Source: Microbacterium binotii (GTDB taxonomy: Bacteria; Actinomycetota; Actinomycetes; Actinomycetales; Microbacteriaceae). From it: 64,000 bases of DNA. The first letter of the stretch is position 1. Each line of letters starts with the position of its first letter. The notes under the pieces are model-generated. The model worked only from the letters and a program-made list of their open reading frames with translations, did no database searches and was not told the DNA's origin. The translations under genes were made by a program, and so were the position numbers. Shown here one piece after another: positions 16,967 to 26,859 of the stretch. The stretch covers positions 1,178,001-1,242,000 of the forward strand of contig NZ_CP090347.1 of assembly GCF_021398715.1 (NCBI RefSeq). The letters run 5' to 3'.

Positions 16967-17196
16967 CAGAGTTCGCCCTCGGCGCCGGAGCGCGCCGCGT
17001 CCAGTCGACGCTTGGCGCCCAGCAGCCATTCCTCGCACCGGGCCGCGAGTGCCTCGCCGCGCTCCCATAGCGAGAGCGACTGCTCGAGGGTGGGCGAGCC
17101 CTGCTCGAGTTCCGCGACGACGCGCACGAGCTCGTCGCGCGCCTGTTCGAACGACAACGACGCGATCTCGGGAGCGGTCTCCTCGGGCGCGGACAT
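16966..17196 (-). CDS. xseB: Exodeoxyribonuclease VII small subunit
   Basis: The protein has 76 residues, within the family's usual 70-85. The core [19 protein letters not shown] and [22 protein letters not shown] is the two-helix coiled coil by which several XseB copies bind one XseA. The ATG at 17196 was chosen because AGGA lies 8 nt upstream; an ATG three codons earlier is also possible. It lies immediately after xseA and overlaps the next gene by one base (TGATG). Confidence 0.95.
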   Translation of the reverse strand: MSAPEETAPEIASLSFEQARDELVRVVAELEQGSPTLEQSLSLWERGEALAARCEEWLLGAKRRLDAARSGAEGEL

Positions 17197-17206
17197 GGCT
17201 TCCATC

Positions 17207-18499
17207 CTAGGCGTCCGTCGCCGTCGCAGACGTCTCTGGCACCTCGCCGCCGGAGGTGGCCGCGAACGAGCCGCGGGCGACCGTGACGGTCAGCTCGGTG
17301 CCCTCGGGTGCCTGCGCCGCATCCCGCACGATCACGCCGCCGGCGACGTGGGCGATGGCGTAGCCGCGGGCGAGCGTGGCCCCGGGAGAGAGCGCGCGCA
17401 GCGACGCGCGCAGCTCGGCCGTCTGCCGCGCCGCATGGGTGTGCGAACGGTCGATCGTGTCGCGTCCGCAGGCCGCGAGCAGCTCCACCTCGTGCGCGCG
17501 CCGTTCGAGCAGCGCGTCGGGGTCTCGCAGCACCGGTCGCGAGCGCAACTGCTCGAGCTGCGCGATGTCGTGCGAGACGCGCATGCTGAGGCGCGAGCCC
17601 AGGCGCGCCCGCAGCTGGCGCACGAGGGTGCGCTGTTCGCCCACATCCGGTACGACGCGCTTGGCGGCGTCCGTCGGCGTCGAGGCGCGGAGGTCGGCGA
17701 CGTCATCGAGCAGAGGGTGGTCGTTCTCGTGGCCGATCGCCGAGACGACCGGCGTCGTGGCCGCAGCGACCGCCCGCAGCAGCCGTTCGTCGCTGAAGCC
17801 CAGCAGGTGCTGCGGGTCGCCGCCGCCGCGGGCGATGATGATCACGTCGACGTCGGGATCGGCATCCAGCTTCTGCAGTGCGGCGATCGTCTCGGGCACG
17901 CACCGATCGCCCTGCACCGCGGCGTACTCGGTGCGGAAGCTCACCTGCGGCCAGCGCAGCTCGGCGTTGCGGTGCACGTCCTTCTCCGCATCCGATCGCT
18001 CGCCCGTGATGAGCCCGACCAGGTGCGGGAGGAACGGGAGAGGTCGCTTTCGCTCGGCCGAGAAGAGCCCCTCGGCGCGCAGCTTCGCGCGCAGCTGCTC
18101 GATGGCGGCCAGTTGGTCGCCGATGCCGGTGTGCCGCATCGCGGACACCAGCACGCTGAAGTCGCCCGTGCGCACGAAGTAGTCGGACTTGACGCTCGCG
18201 ACGACGCGATCGCCCACCTTGAGGTCGTCGGGCAGGCGCTGCAGCGTCGACGACCAGATGCGGAACGACACGCTCGCGTCGCCGGTGAGGTCTTTCAACC
18301 TGCCGTAGACGTTGCCGCCGCGCACGTTCCACGACGTGATCTCGCCCTCGACCCACACCGAGCCCCACGAGGAGATGAACGCCCGGATCGTCTCGTTGAA
18401 CCGGGCGACGGATGTGGGTGCTTCGCGGGTGGCGTCACGGGGGTGGACGTCATCACCGTGCGGGGCCTCGGGCGCCGCATCCGGTGCGAACCTCGTCAT
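17207..18499 (-). CDS. xseA: Exodeoxyribonuclease VII large subunit
   Basis: The protein has 430 residues. Order: an OB-fold single-strand-binding domain near the N-terminus ([22 protein letters not shown]), then the catalytic domain with [16 protein letters not shown] and [19 protein letters not shown], then [14 protein letters not shown], then a long helical region and a C-terminal [10 protein letters not shown] segment. It degrades single-stranded DNA from either end together with XseB. A GGAGG site lies 4 nt before the ATG. It is the first gene of the minus-strand string and divergent from ispH. Confidence 0.96.
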   Translation of the reverse strand: MTRFAPDAAPEAPHGDDVHPRDATREAPTSVARFNETIRAFISSWGSVWVEGEITSWNVRGGNVYGRLKDLTGDASVSFRIWSSTLQRLPDDLKVGDRVVASVKSDYFVRTGDFSVLVSAMRHTGIGDQLAAIEQLRAKLRAEGLFSAERKRPLPFLPHLVGLITGERSDAEKDVHRNAELRWPQVSFRTEYAAVQGDRCVPETIAALQKLDADPDVDVIIIARGGGDPQHLLGFSDERLLRAVAAATTPVVSAIGHENDHPLLDDVADLRASTPTDAAKRVVPDVGEQRTLVRQLRARLGSRLSMRVSHDIAQLEQLRSRPVLRDPDALLERRAHEVELLAACGRDTIDRSHTHAARQTAELRASLRALSPGATLARGYAIAHVAGGVIVRDAAQAPEGTELTVTVARGSFAATSGGEVPETSATATDA

Positions 18500-18538
18500 G
18501 CATCCTCCGTCGCTCGGCCTCTGCCCAGCACGCGCCCG

Positions 18539-18544
18539 TAGAAT
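18539..18544 (+). promoter_or_regulatory. Leaderless -10 box of ispH (TAGAAT)
   Basis: TAGAAT ends 7 nt before the GTG at 18552. No ribosome-binding sequence lies between them, so the ispH mRNA probably begins at its start codon. Confidence 0.65.
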
Positions 18545-18551
18545 CACGGGC

Positions 18552-19613
18552 GTGAGCTCTCCCGCCGTGCACCTTCCCACCCCCCGGATGCCGGCGCGCA
18601 GCGGCCGGCTTCAGGATATCCCGGTCGTCGGACGAAAGAGAGTGCTGCTGGCAGCCCCCCGCGGGTACTGCGCCGGCGTCGACCGCGCGGTCATCGCCGT
18701 GGAGAAGGCGCTCGAGCGCTACGGCGCGCCCGTCTACGTGCGCAAGCAGATCGTGCACAACGTGCACGTCGTGACCGAGCTCGAGGCCAAGGGCGCGATC
18801 TTCGTCGAGGAGGTCGACGAGGTGCCCGCCGGTGCCCACGTCGTCTTCAGCGCCCATGGCGTCTCGCCCGCCGTCGTCTCGGCTGCCGCCGACCGAGGCC
18901 TGCAGGCGATCGATGCGACCTGCCCGCTCGTGACGAAGGTGCACCGCGAGGCCGTGCGCTTCGCGCGGGACGATTTCGAGATCCTGCTCATCGGCCACCT
19001 CGGACACGAGGAGGTCGAGGGGACCGCCGGTGAAGCGCCCGAGCACGTCACGATCGTGAACTCGCCCGCCGACGCCGACACCGTCGAGGTGCGCGACCCC
19101 GACAAGGTCGTCTGGCTCTCCCAGACGACGCTCTCGGTCGACGAGACGATGGAGACCGTGCGCCGCCTGCGCGAGCGGTTCCCGAACCTGCAGGACCCGC
19201 CGTCCGACGACATCTGCTACGCCACGCAGAACCGCCAGGTGGCGATCAAGAAGGTCGCGCGCGACGCGGATCTGGTGATCGTGGTCGGCTCCGCGAACTC
19301 GTCCAACAGCGTGCGCCTCGTCGAGGTCGCCCTGGAGCACGGGGCCAAGGCCGCCTACCGCGTCGACTACGCGGAGGAGGTGCGCCAGGAGTGGCTGGAC
19401 GGCGTCGCCACGGTTGGTGTGACCAGCGGCGCCTCGGTGCCCGAGGTGCTCGTCCAGGAGGTGCTCGACGTGCTCGCCGGTGCCGGCTACACCGACGTCG
19501 CCGAGGTGCGCACCGCCGAGGAGGACCTCATCTTCTCGCTTCCCAAGGAGCTGCGCCGCGACGCATCCGGCGCGACGGACGCCCGCGCCCGCGGCGGACG
19601 GGGGCGCGCATGA
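18552..19613 (+). CDS. ispH: 4-hydroxy-3-methylbut-2-enyl diphosphate reductase
   Basis: The protein has 353 residues. It is the last enzyme of the MEP isoprenoid pathway, forming IPP and DMAPP from HMBPP with an iron-sulfur cluster. All three cluster cysteines are present: C40 in [13 protein letters not shown]124 in DATCPLV, and C222 in [11 protein letters not shown]. The [14 protein letters not shown] substrate loop is also there. The GTG at 18552 fits both the family N-terminus ([14 protein letters not shown] before the conserved core) and the -10 box 7 nt upstream. The stop overlaps the next gene (ATGA). Divergent from xseA; the same pair adjoins in mycobacteria (lytB2/xseA). It would supply the cis-prenyltransferase encoded upstream. 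Confidence 0.96.
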   Translation: MSSPAVHLPTPRMPARSGRLQDIPVVGRKRVLLAAPRGYCAGVDRAVIAVEKALERYGAPVYVRKQIVHNVHVVTELEAKGAIFVEEVDEVPAGAHVVFSAHGVSPAVVSAAADRGLQAIDATCPLVTKVHREAVRFARDDFEILLIGHLGHEEVEGTAGEAPEHVTIVNSPADADTVEVRDPDKVVWLSQTTLSVDETMETVRRLRERFPNLQDPPSDDICYATQNRQVAIKKVARDADLVIVVGSANSSNSVRLVEVALEHGAKAAYRVDYAEEVRQEWLDGVATVGVTSGASVPEVLVQEVLDVLAGAGYTDVAEVRTAEEDLIFSLPKELRRDASGATDARARGGRGRA

Positions 19614-20173
19614 GCGACGAGCGCCCCCGCCCCCAGTACGGCGAGTACGCGACGCCCGAAGAGCAGCGCGCTCGCATCCGTCAGCCCGACGCGACGTTCG
19701 ACATCGACGCGGGCAAGGCTCCGGATGCGGCCCCGCCCGCGCCCGCCCCGACTCCTGCCGCGGGCCCCGTGGCGCGAAACCCCCGGGCGATGGACCGCAT
19801 CGCCACGATCGCGCTGCTCGCCCTCGGCCTGTTCGAGGTGCTGCGTTCGATCCCCGGCTTCGTCGACCCCAACGAGCTGCTCACGCAGCTGCTGACCCAG
19901 TTCGGCGTCGACGGGGGACTGACGGATGCGGCGGGCGCCCGCGCCTGGGGTGCGGCCGCCGCCATCCTGCTCGCGGTCGGATGGTTCGCGACCGCCGCCG
20001 TCTCCGTGTGGAATCTGCGCGCCGGACGCTTGAGCTTCTGGATCCCGCTCGTGGGCGGCGTGGTCTTCACCCTCCTGGCGAGCGTGCTCCTGGTCGTGCC
20101 GCTGATGTCGGACCCCGGCCTCATGCAGCAGTTGAGCGGCATCACGCCCCTGCCGACCCCGAGCGCGACATGA
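19610..20173 (+). CDS. DUF6264-like membrane protein
   Basis: The protein has 187 residues. The hydrophilic N-terminal half is Pro-Ala rich ([18 protein letters not shown], then alanine-proline repeats to about residue 58). Three transmembrane helices lie between about residues 62 and 170. The pattern resembles small membrane proteins annotated DUF6264 in Microbacteriaceae; I am fairly sure of the type but not of the exact family. No catalytic motif is visible. It overlaps ispH upstream and the MOSC gene downstream by 4 nt each, so it is translated with both. Confidence 0.7.
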   Translation: MSDERPRPQYGEYATPEEQRARIRQPDATFDIDAGKAPDAAPPAPAPTPAAGPVARNPRAMDRIATIALLALGLFEVLRSIPGFVDPNELLTQLLTQFGVDGGLTDAAGARAWGAAAAILLAVGWFATAAVSVWNLRAGRLSFWIPLVGGVVFTLLASVLLVVPLMSDPGLMQQLSGITPLPTPSAT

Positions 20174-20712
20174 CCGCGCGCGTCGTCGCCGTCTGCGCGG
20201 TGCACGCGCTGATCCCGGATGCGGGCACGATCGGCGTCACCGCGATCGACAAGCGCCCGCTCGACGGCGCCGTGCGCGTCGGCCCGTATGGGGTGCGCGG
20301 CGACGTGCAGGCCAACCGCAAGCACCACGGCGGACTTGATCAGGCCGTCTACGCCTACGCGCAGGAGGACGCGGCGTTCTGGGAGAGCGAGCTGGGACGC
20401 CAGTTGGCGCCCGGATGGTTCGGCGAGAACCTGCGCACTGGGGGCATCGACGTCAACGCGGTCGTGATCGGGGAGCGGTGGCGCATCGGCGACACGCTCG
20501 AGCTCGAGGTCACCCGCCACCGCAACCCCTGCCAGACCTTCGCCCGCCGCCTCGGCGGCCCGGAAGCGCGCGGCTGGGTCAAGCGCTTCGCCGACGAACG
20601 GCGGCTCGGCCCCTACTTCCGCGTGGTGAAGGCGGGCGCGATCTCCGCGGGCGACGAGATCATCGTGCTCTCGCGCCCCGAAGGCGCCCCGGGGCTGCTC
20701 GACGGCGTCTGA
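20170..20712 (+). CDS. MOSC domain-containing protein
   Basis: The protein has 180 residues. The MOSC fold is the C-terminal part of molybdenum cofactor sulfurases, and stand-alone members such as YiiM detoxify N-hydroxylated bases. Characteristic sequence includes VRGDVQANRKHHGGLDQAVYAY, GWFGENLRTGG and HRNPCQTF with the invariant cysteine C121. It has the YiiM-like length but lacks any extra ferredoxin domain. Translation is coupled to the preceding gene (ATGA). A strong terminator hairpin follows. Confidence 0.88.
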   Translation: MTARVVAVCAVHALIPDAGTIGVTAIDKRPLDGAVRVGPYGVRGDVQANRKHHGGLDQAVYAYAQEDAAFWESELGRQLAPGWFGENLRTGGIDVNAVVIGERWRIGDTLELEVTRHRNPCQTFARRLGGPEARGWVKRFADERRLGPYFRVVKAGAISAGDEIIVLSRPEGAPGLLDGV

Positions 20713-20734
20713 GCGCGCCGCATCCTGAAACGCG

Positions 20735-20762
20735 GAATGCCCCGGCCGGAGCCGGGGCATTC
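20735..20762. terminator. Bidirectional terminator between MOSC gene and fba
   Basis: GAATGCCCCGGC (20735-20746) pairs with GCCGGGGCATTC (20751-20762), giving a 12-bp stem with a CGGA tetraloop, placed between two convergent genes. Confidence 0.8.
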
Positions 20763-20779
20763 GCGGTGAGTACGTCGGG

Positions 20780-21811
<1,032 letters not shown>

Positions 21812-21991
21812 GTCCGCTCCTTGCTGTGTGCAGTGGTTACCCGTCACTCTATCGAAGGGGATGCGGGCGACCGGGTGCGGGGGGCGCCAGGAATATCACC
21901 GCGGGGGCGGTGGATTTCCTCCTGCTGAAAGAACGTCGAATTCTTCGCGTCTTCGGAGCCGAAAGTCGCGTCCGCTCTGCGGGATCCTGCT

Positions 21992-21997
21992 TAGGCT
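21992..21997 (+). promoter_or_regulatory. Leaderless -10 box of glpX (TAGGCT)
   Basis: TAGGCT ends 7 nt before the ATG at 22005, and no ribosome site intervenes, pointing to a leaderless transcript. Confidence 0.6.
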
Positions 21998-22004
21998 GGG
22001 CCGC

Positions 22005-22994
22005 ATGGTGAGCCTTACTGCCGACATGAGTCCGCTGCACCCCGACCGGAACCTCGCGCTCGAGCTCGTGCGCGCGACAGAGGCCGCGGCAATCCGCTCC
22101 GTTCCCTTCATCGGGCGCGGCCAGAAAGAGGTGGCCGACGGAGCGGCGGTCGATGCGATGCGGGCCTTCCTCACCACGGTGAACTTCGACGGCGTGATCG
22201 TCATCGGCGAGGGCGAGAAGGACAATGCGCCCATGCTCTTCAACGGCGAGCACGTCGGTACGGGGCGCGGGCCGAAGTGCGACATCGCGGTCGACCCGAT
22301 CGACGGCACCTCGCTGACCGCCGCCGGACGCAACAACGCGCTGTCCGTCATCGCGGTCGCCGATCACGGCGCCATGCTCGACGCATCCAGCGTCTTCTAC
22401 ATGGACAAGCTCGTCACCGGCCCCGCGGGCGTCGGCGTCGTTGACATCCGCCTTCCGATCGGCGAGAACATCCGTCTGCTCGCGAAGGCGCTCGGCAAGC
22501 CGGTCGACGAGATCGTCGTGTCGGTGCTGCACCGTCCGCGCCACGACAAGCTCATCGAGGAGATCCGTGAGGCCGGCGCAGGAACCCGCCTGATGAGCGA
22601 CGGCGACGTCGCCGGCGGTATCAATGCCGCCCGGCACAACGCCCGCACCGACATGTGCGTCGGGATCGGCGGGAGCCCTGAAGGCATCGTCACCGCCTGC
22701 GCGATCAAGGCGCTCGGCGGCCACATCCAGGGTCGTCTCGCGCCGCGAAACGACGAGGAGAAGCAGCGCGGCATCGATGCGGGGCTCAAAGTCGACGGCA
22801 CCGTGTACGAGGCGGAGGATCTCGTCAAGGGCAAGAACACGATCTTCGTCGCCACGGGTGTGACCGACGGCCAGCTCGTCGCCGGCGTGCGCCGCGAGGG
22901 CGAGCACATCTACACCGAGAGTGTGGTGCTGCGCGGCGCCTCCGGCACCCTCCGCCGCATCTCGAGCGAGCACCTCACCTCGAAGTGGCTGTGA
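22005..22994 (+). CDS. glpX: Class II fructose-1,6-bisphosphatase
   Basis: The protein has 329 residues. It hydrolyses fructose-1,6-bisphosphate in gluconeogenesis and is essential in mycobacteria. The lithium-sensitive phosphatase-type motif VDPIDGTSL places D97 and D100 in the metal site, with E69 and E71 in IGEGEKDNAPM before it. MCVGIGGSPEGIVTACAIK and the ending RRISSEHLTSKW are standard GlpX. The start follows from the -10 box 7 nt upstream. It shares its upstream region with the divergent aldolase, so a common regulatory region is likely. Confidence 0.96.
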   Translation: MVSLTADMSPLHPDRNLALELVRATEAAAIRSVPFIGRGQKEVADGAAVDAMRAFLTTVNFDGVIVIGEGEKDNAPMLFNGEHVGTGRGPKCDIAVDPIDGTSLTAAGRNNALSVIAVADHGAMLDASSVFYMDKLVTGPAGVGVVDIRLPIGENIRLLAKALGKPVDEIVVSVLHRPRHDKLIEEIREAGAGTRLMSDGDVAGGINAARHNARTDMCVGIGGSPEGIVTACAIKALGGHIQGRLAPRNDEEKQRGIDAGLKVDGTVYEAEDLVKGKNTIFVATGVTDGQLVAGVRREGEHIYTESVVLRGASGTLRRISSEHLTSKWL

Positions 22995-23113
22995 TCCTCG
23001 AGGGCCGAGCCTGCGGCTGGTGAGCCCGGTCGGCAGGTCCCACTTTCGGCAGGTTCAGGGTCTGATCTGTGCAGAACGGGGGACATGCATACGGCCGACG
23101 GGATGATGGGTCG

Positions 23114-23893
23114 ATGACCATTCGGCGGATGGCCCCTCGGCTCCCACTCCTCGGCGGTGAGGACGTGCCCGTGTTTCCGCGCGGGCGCAACCCGCGTCCG
23201 CTCGCGTGGGGTGTGGTTGTGACTTCCGTCGTCGTCGGTCTCATTGCCGCGGTCAGCGACGAGCTGAGCCAGCGCATCCTCTTCGGGGCCTTGGCGGTCA
23301 TGCTGATGGTGATCGGGATCGCGCTGCTCATCACGTTTCAGGGCGTCGTCTCGCGCGCACTGACCATCGACGATCGACCGGGTTCCCTGCGCTTCGTCCC
23401 CCTGCGGGTCGGATCCGTCCCGACACTCTTCATCGCGGTCTCGCTGCTGCTTCCAGCCGGCGCGCAGCTCTTCATCGACTTGAACGGCCTGCCGGTGCCG
23501 TGGGGGCCGCGCCTGACACGCAGCGGGCCCTACATCCTCGGCGTCATCGGGATCGCGATGCTCGTCATGCGCATTGTGCGACGGCGCGTCCCCGCGGGGC
23601 TGACGCTCACGTCGCGCGGCCTGACGGGCATCCGCGGATGCGGCGCGCTGGACTGGTCATGGGAAGAACTGGCACAGGTGGCGGTCGTTGCGGCCCCCGC
23701 AGCCAAGCTCTCGCTGCTGCGTGCGGGAGGCGCGCCGCTGATCACAGCACCCTCCCTCAGCCTGGGTTCCGACCCGAACCTCGTGGCGTCGCTCGTGGAG
23801 TTCTACCGGCAGCATCCGGAACACCGCGACGCTCTCGAGGCCGGCGGCGTCGAGGCGGTGCGTCGCGCGGAGCAAGTGCTGCGGCCCGGCTGA
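23114..23893 (+). CDS. Hypothetical membrane protein with PH-like tail
   Basis: The protein has 259 residues. Two transmembrane helices lie near residues 32-50 and 58-75, then a further pair near 105-120 and 140-155. A C-terminal soluble part begins RRRVPAGLTLTSRGLTGIRGCGALDWSWEEL. The last section resembles bacterial PH-type domains, where a DWSWEEL-like turn is common, but the match is weak. No enzyme motif is visible. The start is the ATG at 23114; an in-frame extension upstream is Gly-rich and unlikely. It stands alone between glpX and a repeat-rich intergenic region. Confidence 0.6.
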   Translation: MTIRRMAPRLPLLGGEDVPVFPRGRNPRPLAWGVVVTSVVVGLIAAVSDELSQRILFGALAVMLMVIGIALLITFQGVVSRALTIDDRPGSLRFVPLRVGSVPTLFIAVSLLLPAGAQLFIDLNGLPVPWGPRLTRSGPYILGVIGIAMLVMRIVRRRVPAGLTLTSRGLTGIRGCGALDWSWEELAQVAVVAAPAAKLSLLRAGGAPLITAPSLSLGSDPNLVASLVEFYRQHPEHRDALEAGGVEAVRRAEQVLRPG

Positions 23894-23914
23894 TCTCCGC
23901 CGCGGCGCGGCGCA

Positions 23915-23976
23915 CGGGCATGTCCCAGTTTCGGCAACAAGTGGGGCCGAAAACTGCGACAAGTGGGACATGCCCG
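23915..23976. repeat. Nested inverted repeat, 13-bp arms
   Basis: This lies in a 377-base stretch without a gene (23894-24270). CGGGCATGTCCCA (23915-23927) is the perfect inverse of TGGGACATGCCCG (23964-23976). Inside, GTTTCGG (23928-23934) nearly matches CCGAAAAC (23947-23954). The half-sequence GTCCCASTTTCGGCA (S = C or G) recurs at 23037-23051, before the preceding gene, so it is not unique. Confidence 0.75.
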
Positions 23977-24021
23977 GCGCAGGCGTGCGCAATACCCCCT
24001 TCGGTTCGGTTGCCCCGGGTT

Positions 24022-24158
24022 CGTGTCTCAGATACTCACGGTCTGGGGGCGTGTGGCGTGCACAAGTGAGACACGCAGGAGTAGGGGAGCCCGGGATGGG
24101 GTTCGTGTCTCAGTTATGCAGCAATTCGGGGCGTGTGGCGTGCACGAGTGAGACGTGG
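24022..24158. repeat. Tandem pair of imperfect palindromic units
   Basis: Two related units occur about 83 nt apart. Unit one has CGTGTCTCA (24022-24030) facing TGAGACACG (24067-24075). Unit two has CGTGTCTCA (24105-24113) facing TGAGACGTG (24150-24158). Before the right arm both carry GGGGCGTGTGGCGTGCAC. They could form hairpins in RNA or DNA; no coding potential is apparent. The remainder of the 23894-24270 gap holds only a possible CAGAAT -10 box near 24205. Confidence 0.75.
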
Positions 24159-24270
24159 ATGCGGGAGAGGAGCGCAAGCCTCAGAGGCGCTCGCGGAAGC
24201 AGGTGGCAGAATGAAGCACGTCGTAATCACCGTTGATGTCGATCTCTGCACCGAGACGAAGGAACGAACG

Positions 24271-24495
24271 ATGTCCGCATCCCAGGAGAACGCGCACCCG
24301 CACACGGGAGCTCTCGCCGTCGTCGCCGATGCTGTCGCGGTCAACAACCCCGACCCTGCCCGTCGCCCCGATGTGCTCTTCCGCGTCCGCCGCGAAGAGG
24401 GTCACCAGCCGAGCCCGTGGTGGGCGATCGGCGCGTTCGTCGGTGTGTCCGCCGTCGTACTCCTGCTGCTGAGCTTCGTGCCCGGCGGCGCCTGA
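24271..24495 (+). CDS. Small single-pass membrane protein
   Basis: The protein has 74 residues. A hydrophilic N-terminus (NAHPHTGALAVVADAV, DPARRPDVLFRVRREEG) is followed by one C-terminal transmembrane helix (about 53-70) and a very short tail. I do not recognise the family. The ATG at 24271 has AAGGA about 8 nt upstream; an upstream in-frame ATG at 24211 would add 20 residues but has a poorer site and directly follows a possible -10 hexamer. It converges with the epimerase-like gene, whose stop is one base away. Confidence 0.6.
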   Translation: MSASQENAHPHTGALAVVADAVAVNNPDPARRPDVLFRVRREEGHQPSPWWAIGAFVGVSAVVLLLLSFVPGGA

Positions 24496-24496
24496 C

Positions 24497-25468
24497 CTAC
24501 TGCCGCAGCTGCGCGAGCAGCGCGCGCTCCTCCTCGTCGGTGAGCCCCGCTCCCGACACCACCGGCCCGCCGAGCACATCGGCGAGGGTCGATTCCAGCG
24601 GACGACGCTCGAGTCCAGCCGCCACCGCGCGCGCCGTCGACCGTGCATTCATCCCGTACCAGCTCTGGTCACGCAGCCAGAGCGGCAGCGACCGCGGCCC
24701 TGACCACTCGTTGACGCCTTGCGCCGCGAGCCAGTCTTCTGCTGCGGTCACGGTTTCGCTGCGCTGCCCGGATGCGGCCCTCGCGGCATCGAGGTGCGCG
24801 GGGAACGGATGCGGCTCGCCCTGGGCATTGAACGCGCCCGAACCGGCGCCCTCCGCGAGCCGCAGGAGCCACGCGGCGAGGTCGCGCACGTCGATCAGCG
24901 CGGTCGGCAAGCCGGGTGCGTCCGGCGCCAGCACGACACCCTCGGGGTTCGACGGTGCGGCGAACCGGCGTGGCCAGTATGTGCTGCGTCCGGTCGGGTC
25001 ACCCGGACCGCCGATGAGCCCGGGGCGAACGATGGCCGATCGGTCGGTGCCGAAGACCTCGCGCACCGCATCCTCGCAGGCGACCTTGGCGCGCCCGTAG
25101 TCCTCGGGGTCGGTCATGACGTCGGCGTCGAGGGGCTCCAGCAGCGTTGCCGACTCGTCCGCGCCGAGCTCCGCCTGGCTCGCGTAGACGTTGCAGGTCG
25201 AGACGAAGACGTACCGATCGGCGCGCAGCCCGCGTGCGGCGCGCCGCACCTGCCCCGGCTGGCGCGAGACGTCGATCACCGCATCCCACCGGGTGTCGGC
25301 GAGTGGCACGAGGCCGTCGGGGTCGTCTCGGTCGACGCGGACGTGCCGCGCCCCGTCCGGGACGTCCGTGCCGCGGGCGGCGCAGGTGACGTCATGGCCG
25401 GCGGCGATCGCGGATGCGGCCGTCGTCCGTCCGAGCCATGCGGTGCCACCGAGAACAAGGAGCTTCAT
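24497..25468 (-). CDS. NAD-dependent epimerase/reductase-like protein
   Basis: The protein has 323 residues and an extended short-chain dehydrogenase fold. The N-terminal dinucleotide site is LVLGGTAWLGRTTA (G7, G8, G13). The catalytic YxxxK is Y124-K128 in YGRAK, with the preceding serine near VFVSTCNVY. A late SLPLWLRDQSWYGMNA segment and a helical C-terminus follow. Similar proteins are annotated as isoflavone-reductase-like or sugar nucleotide epimerases; the substrate cannot be named. The GTxWLG motif is shared with RNA-binding-protein-like members of this group. It lies downstream of rmuC on the same strand. Confidence 0.8.
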   Translation of the reverse strand: MKLLVLGGTAWLGRTTAASAIAAGHDVTCAARGTDVPDGARHVRVDRDDPDGLVPLADTRWDAVIDVSRQPGQVRRAARGLRADRYVFVSTCNVYASQAELGADESATLLEPLDADVMTDPEDYGRAKVACEDAVREVFGTDRSAIVRPGLIGGPGDPTGRSTYWPRRFAAPSNPEGVVLAPDAPGLPTALIDVRDLAAWLLRLAEGAGSGAFNAQGEPHPFPAHLDAARAASGQRSETVTAAEDWLAAQGVNEWSGPRSLPLWLRDQSWYGMNARSTARAVAAGLERRPLESTLADVLGGPVVSGAGLTDEEERALLAQLRQ

Positions 25469-25531
25469 AGGCTCATCGTCGTCGGGAACGCGCGTCGGCG
25501 CAGGCGTATCCGCGAGGGGCGAACACGCGTG

Positions 25532-26824
25532 TCAGGCGGAGGAGGCCGGCAACTGCTGCTCGTCGGCCGATGCGGCCTCGTCCGCGTCGTCGGATGCGGC
25601 CCGGCGCACCTCGTCGAGAGCGGCGGTGAACTCGGGGGCGCTGAGGCGGCGCGGCGTCGACTCGAGCGCGGCGGGTGCGGCGACCGCATCCAGCTTGGTC
25701 TCGTCGATGCCGGGGAAGCGTCGCGCGGTCACGAGCACGCGACTCTCGAGCGAACCGACGAATCGGTTGTAGCCGTCGACGGTGCGCTCGATGCCGCGAC
25801 GCAGGTCGTCGATGTGCTTGGTGAGTCCGCCGAGGCGCTCGTAGAGCTGCGTGCCCAACGTGAAGAGCTCGCGGGCGTCGTCGGAGACGGCCTCCTGCGT
25901 CCACGTGTAGGCGACGGTGCGGAGCACCGCCCAGAGGTTCACGGGGGAGGCGAGCGCCACGCGCTGCCGGAAGGCGTAGTCGAGCAGGGCGGGATCCTCG
26001 TCGAGGGCGGTCGCCAGCAGCGCCTCGTTCGGCACGAAGCAGATGACGAACTCGGGGCTCGATTCGATCCCGGCCCAGTACTGCTTCTTCGCGAGCGCGT
26101 CGATGTGGGCGCGCAGAGCCTTCACGTGCTTGTCGCGGAGCGCGCGGCGGCGCACGGCATCCTCGCCCTGAGCCGTGTCGGGGATCGCCTGCGCCTCGAG
26201 GAACGCGTCGAGGGGCACCTTGGCGTCGACGGCGATGGCCTTGCCGCCCGGCAGCCGCACGATCATGTCGGGGCGACCCGAACCCGAATCCGAGCTGATC
26301 GAGGACTGCACGTCGAAGTCGACGTGACGGGTGAGTCCCGCCGCCTCGACGACGCGACGCAGCTGCACCTCGCCCCACACGCCGCGCGTGCTCGTCGAGC
26401 GCAGGGCGGAGGAGAGCGACGCGGTGGTGTCGCGCAGCAGGTCGTCGGTCTCCTGTGCGCGGCGCAGCTGCTCGGCCAGAGCCCCGTACTGGGCGTGGCG
26501 CTCGCGCTCGAGGTCGTCGACCTTGACCCGCACCTGCGCGAGGGTGTCGCGGACGGGGGCGAGGGCGGCCACGACGGCGTTCTCGCGCCGGTCGCGATCG
26601 TCGCGCTCGCGCTGTTCGGCGCGCTGGCGCTCGACGAACTCGCGGTACAGCCCGCCCTGACGTTCGAGCTCGGCACGTGCCGCCGCCGCGGCGGACTCGG
26701 CGGCCGCGGCGCGCGCCGAGAGCGCACCCTGCTGCTGCGCGGCGCGAGAGTGCGCAGCGAACCAGCCGAGGGCGATGCCGGCGACGAGGCAGAGTGCGGC
26801 GACGAGGAGGATCACGGGGTCCAT
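25532..26824 (-). CDS. rmuC: DNA recombination protein RmuC
   Basis: The protein has 430 residues. An N-terminal transmembrane helix (VILLVAALCLVAGIALGWF) precedes a long coiled coil (about 25-125, Ala/Arg/Glu rich). The RmuC nuclease-like domain then has TSTRGVWGEVQLRRVVEAAGL, GRPDMIVRLPGGKAIAVDAK with the PD-(D/E)xK-like D...DAK pattern, and EFVICFVPNEALL. RmuC limits certain DNA rearrangements; the biochemical activity is presumed to be an endonuclease. The start is the ATG at 26824 just before the hydrophobic helix. A DnaQ-type exonuclease gene lies immediately upstream on the same strand. Confidence 0.93.
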   Translation of the reverse strand: MDPVILLVAALCLVAGIALGWFAAHSRAAQQQGALSARAAAAESAAAAARAELERQGGLYREFVERQRAEQRERDDRDRRENAVVAALAPVRDTLAQVRVKVDDLERERHAQYGALAEQLRRAQETDDLLRDTTASLSSALRSTSTRGVWGEVQLRRVVEAAGLTRHVDFDVQSSISSDSGSGRPDMIVRLPGGKAIAVDAKVPLDAFLEAQAIPDTAQGEDAVRRRALRDKHVKALRAHIDALAKKQYWAGIESSPEFVICFVPNEALLATALDEDPALLDYAFRQRVALASPVNLWAVLRTVAYTWTQEAVSDDARELFTLGTQLYERLGGLTKHIDDLRRGIERTVDGYNRFVGSLESRVLVTARRFPGIDETKLDAVAAPAALESTPRRLSAPEFTAALDEVRRAASDDADEAASADEQQLPASSA

Positions 26825-26859
26825 GAGCACAGCATGCCCGGAGCCGCGGACACCGCCGG

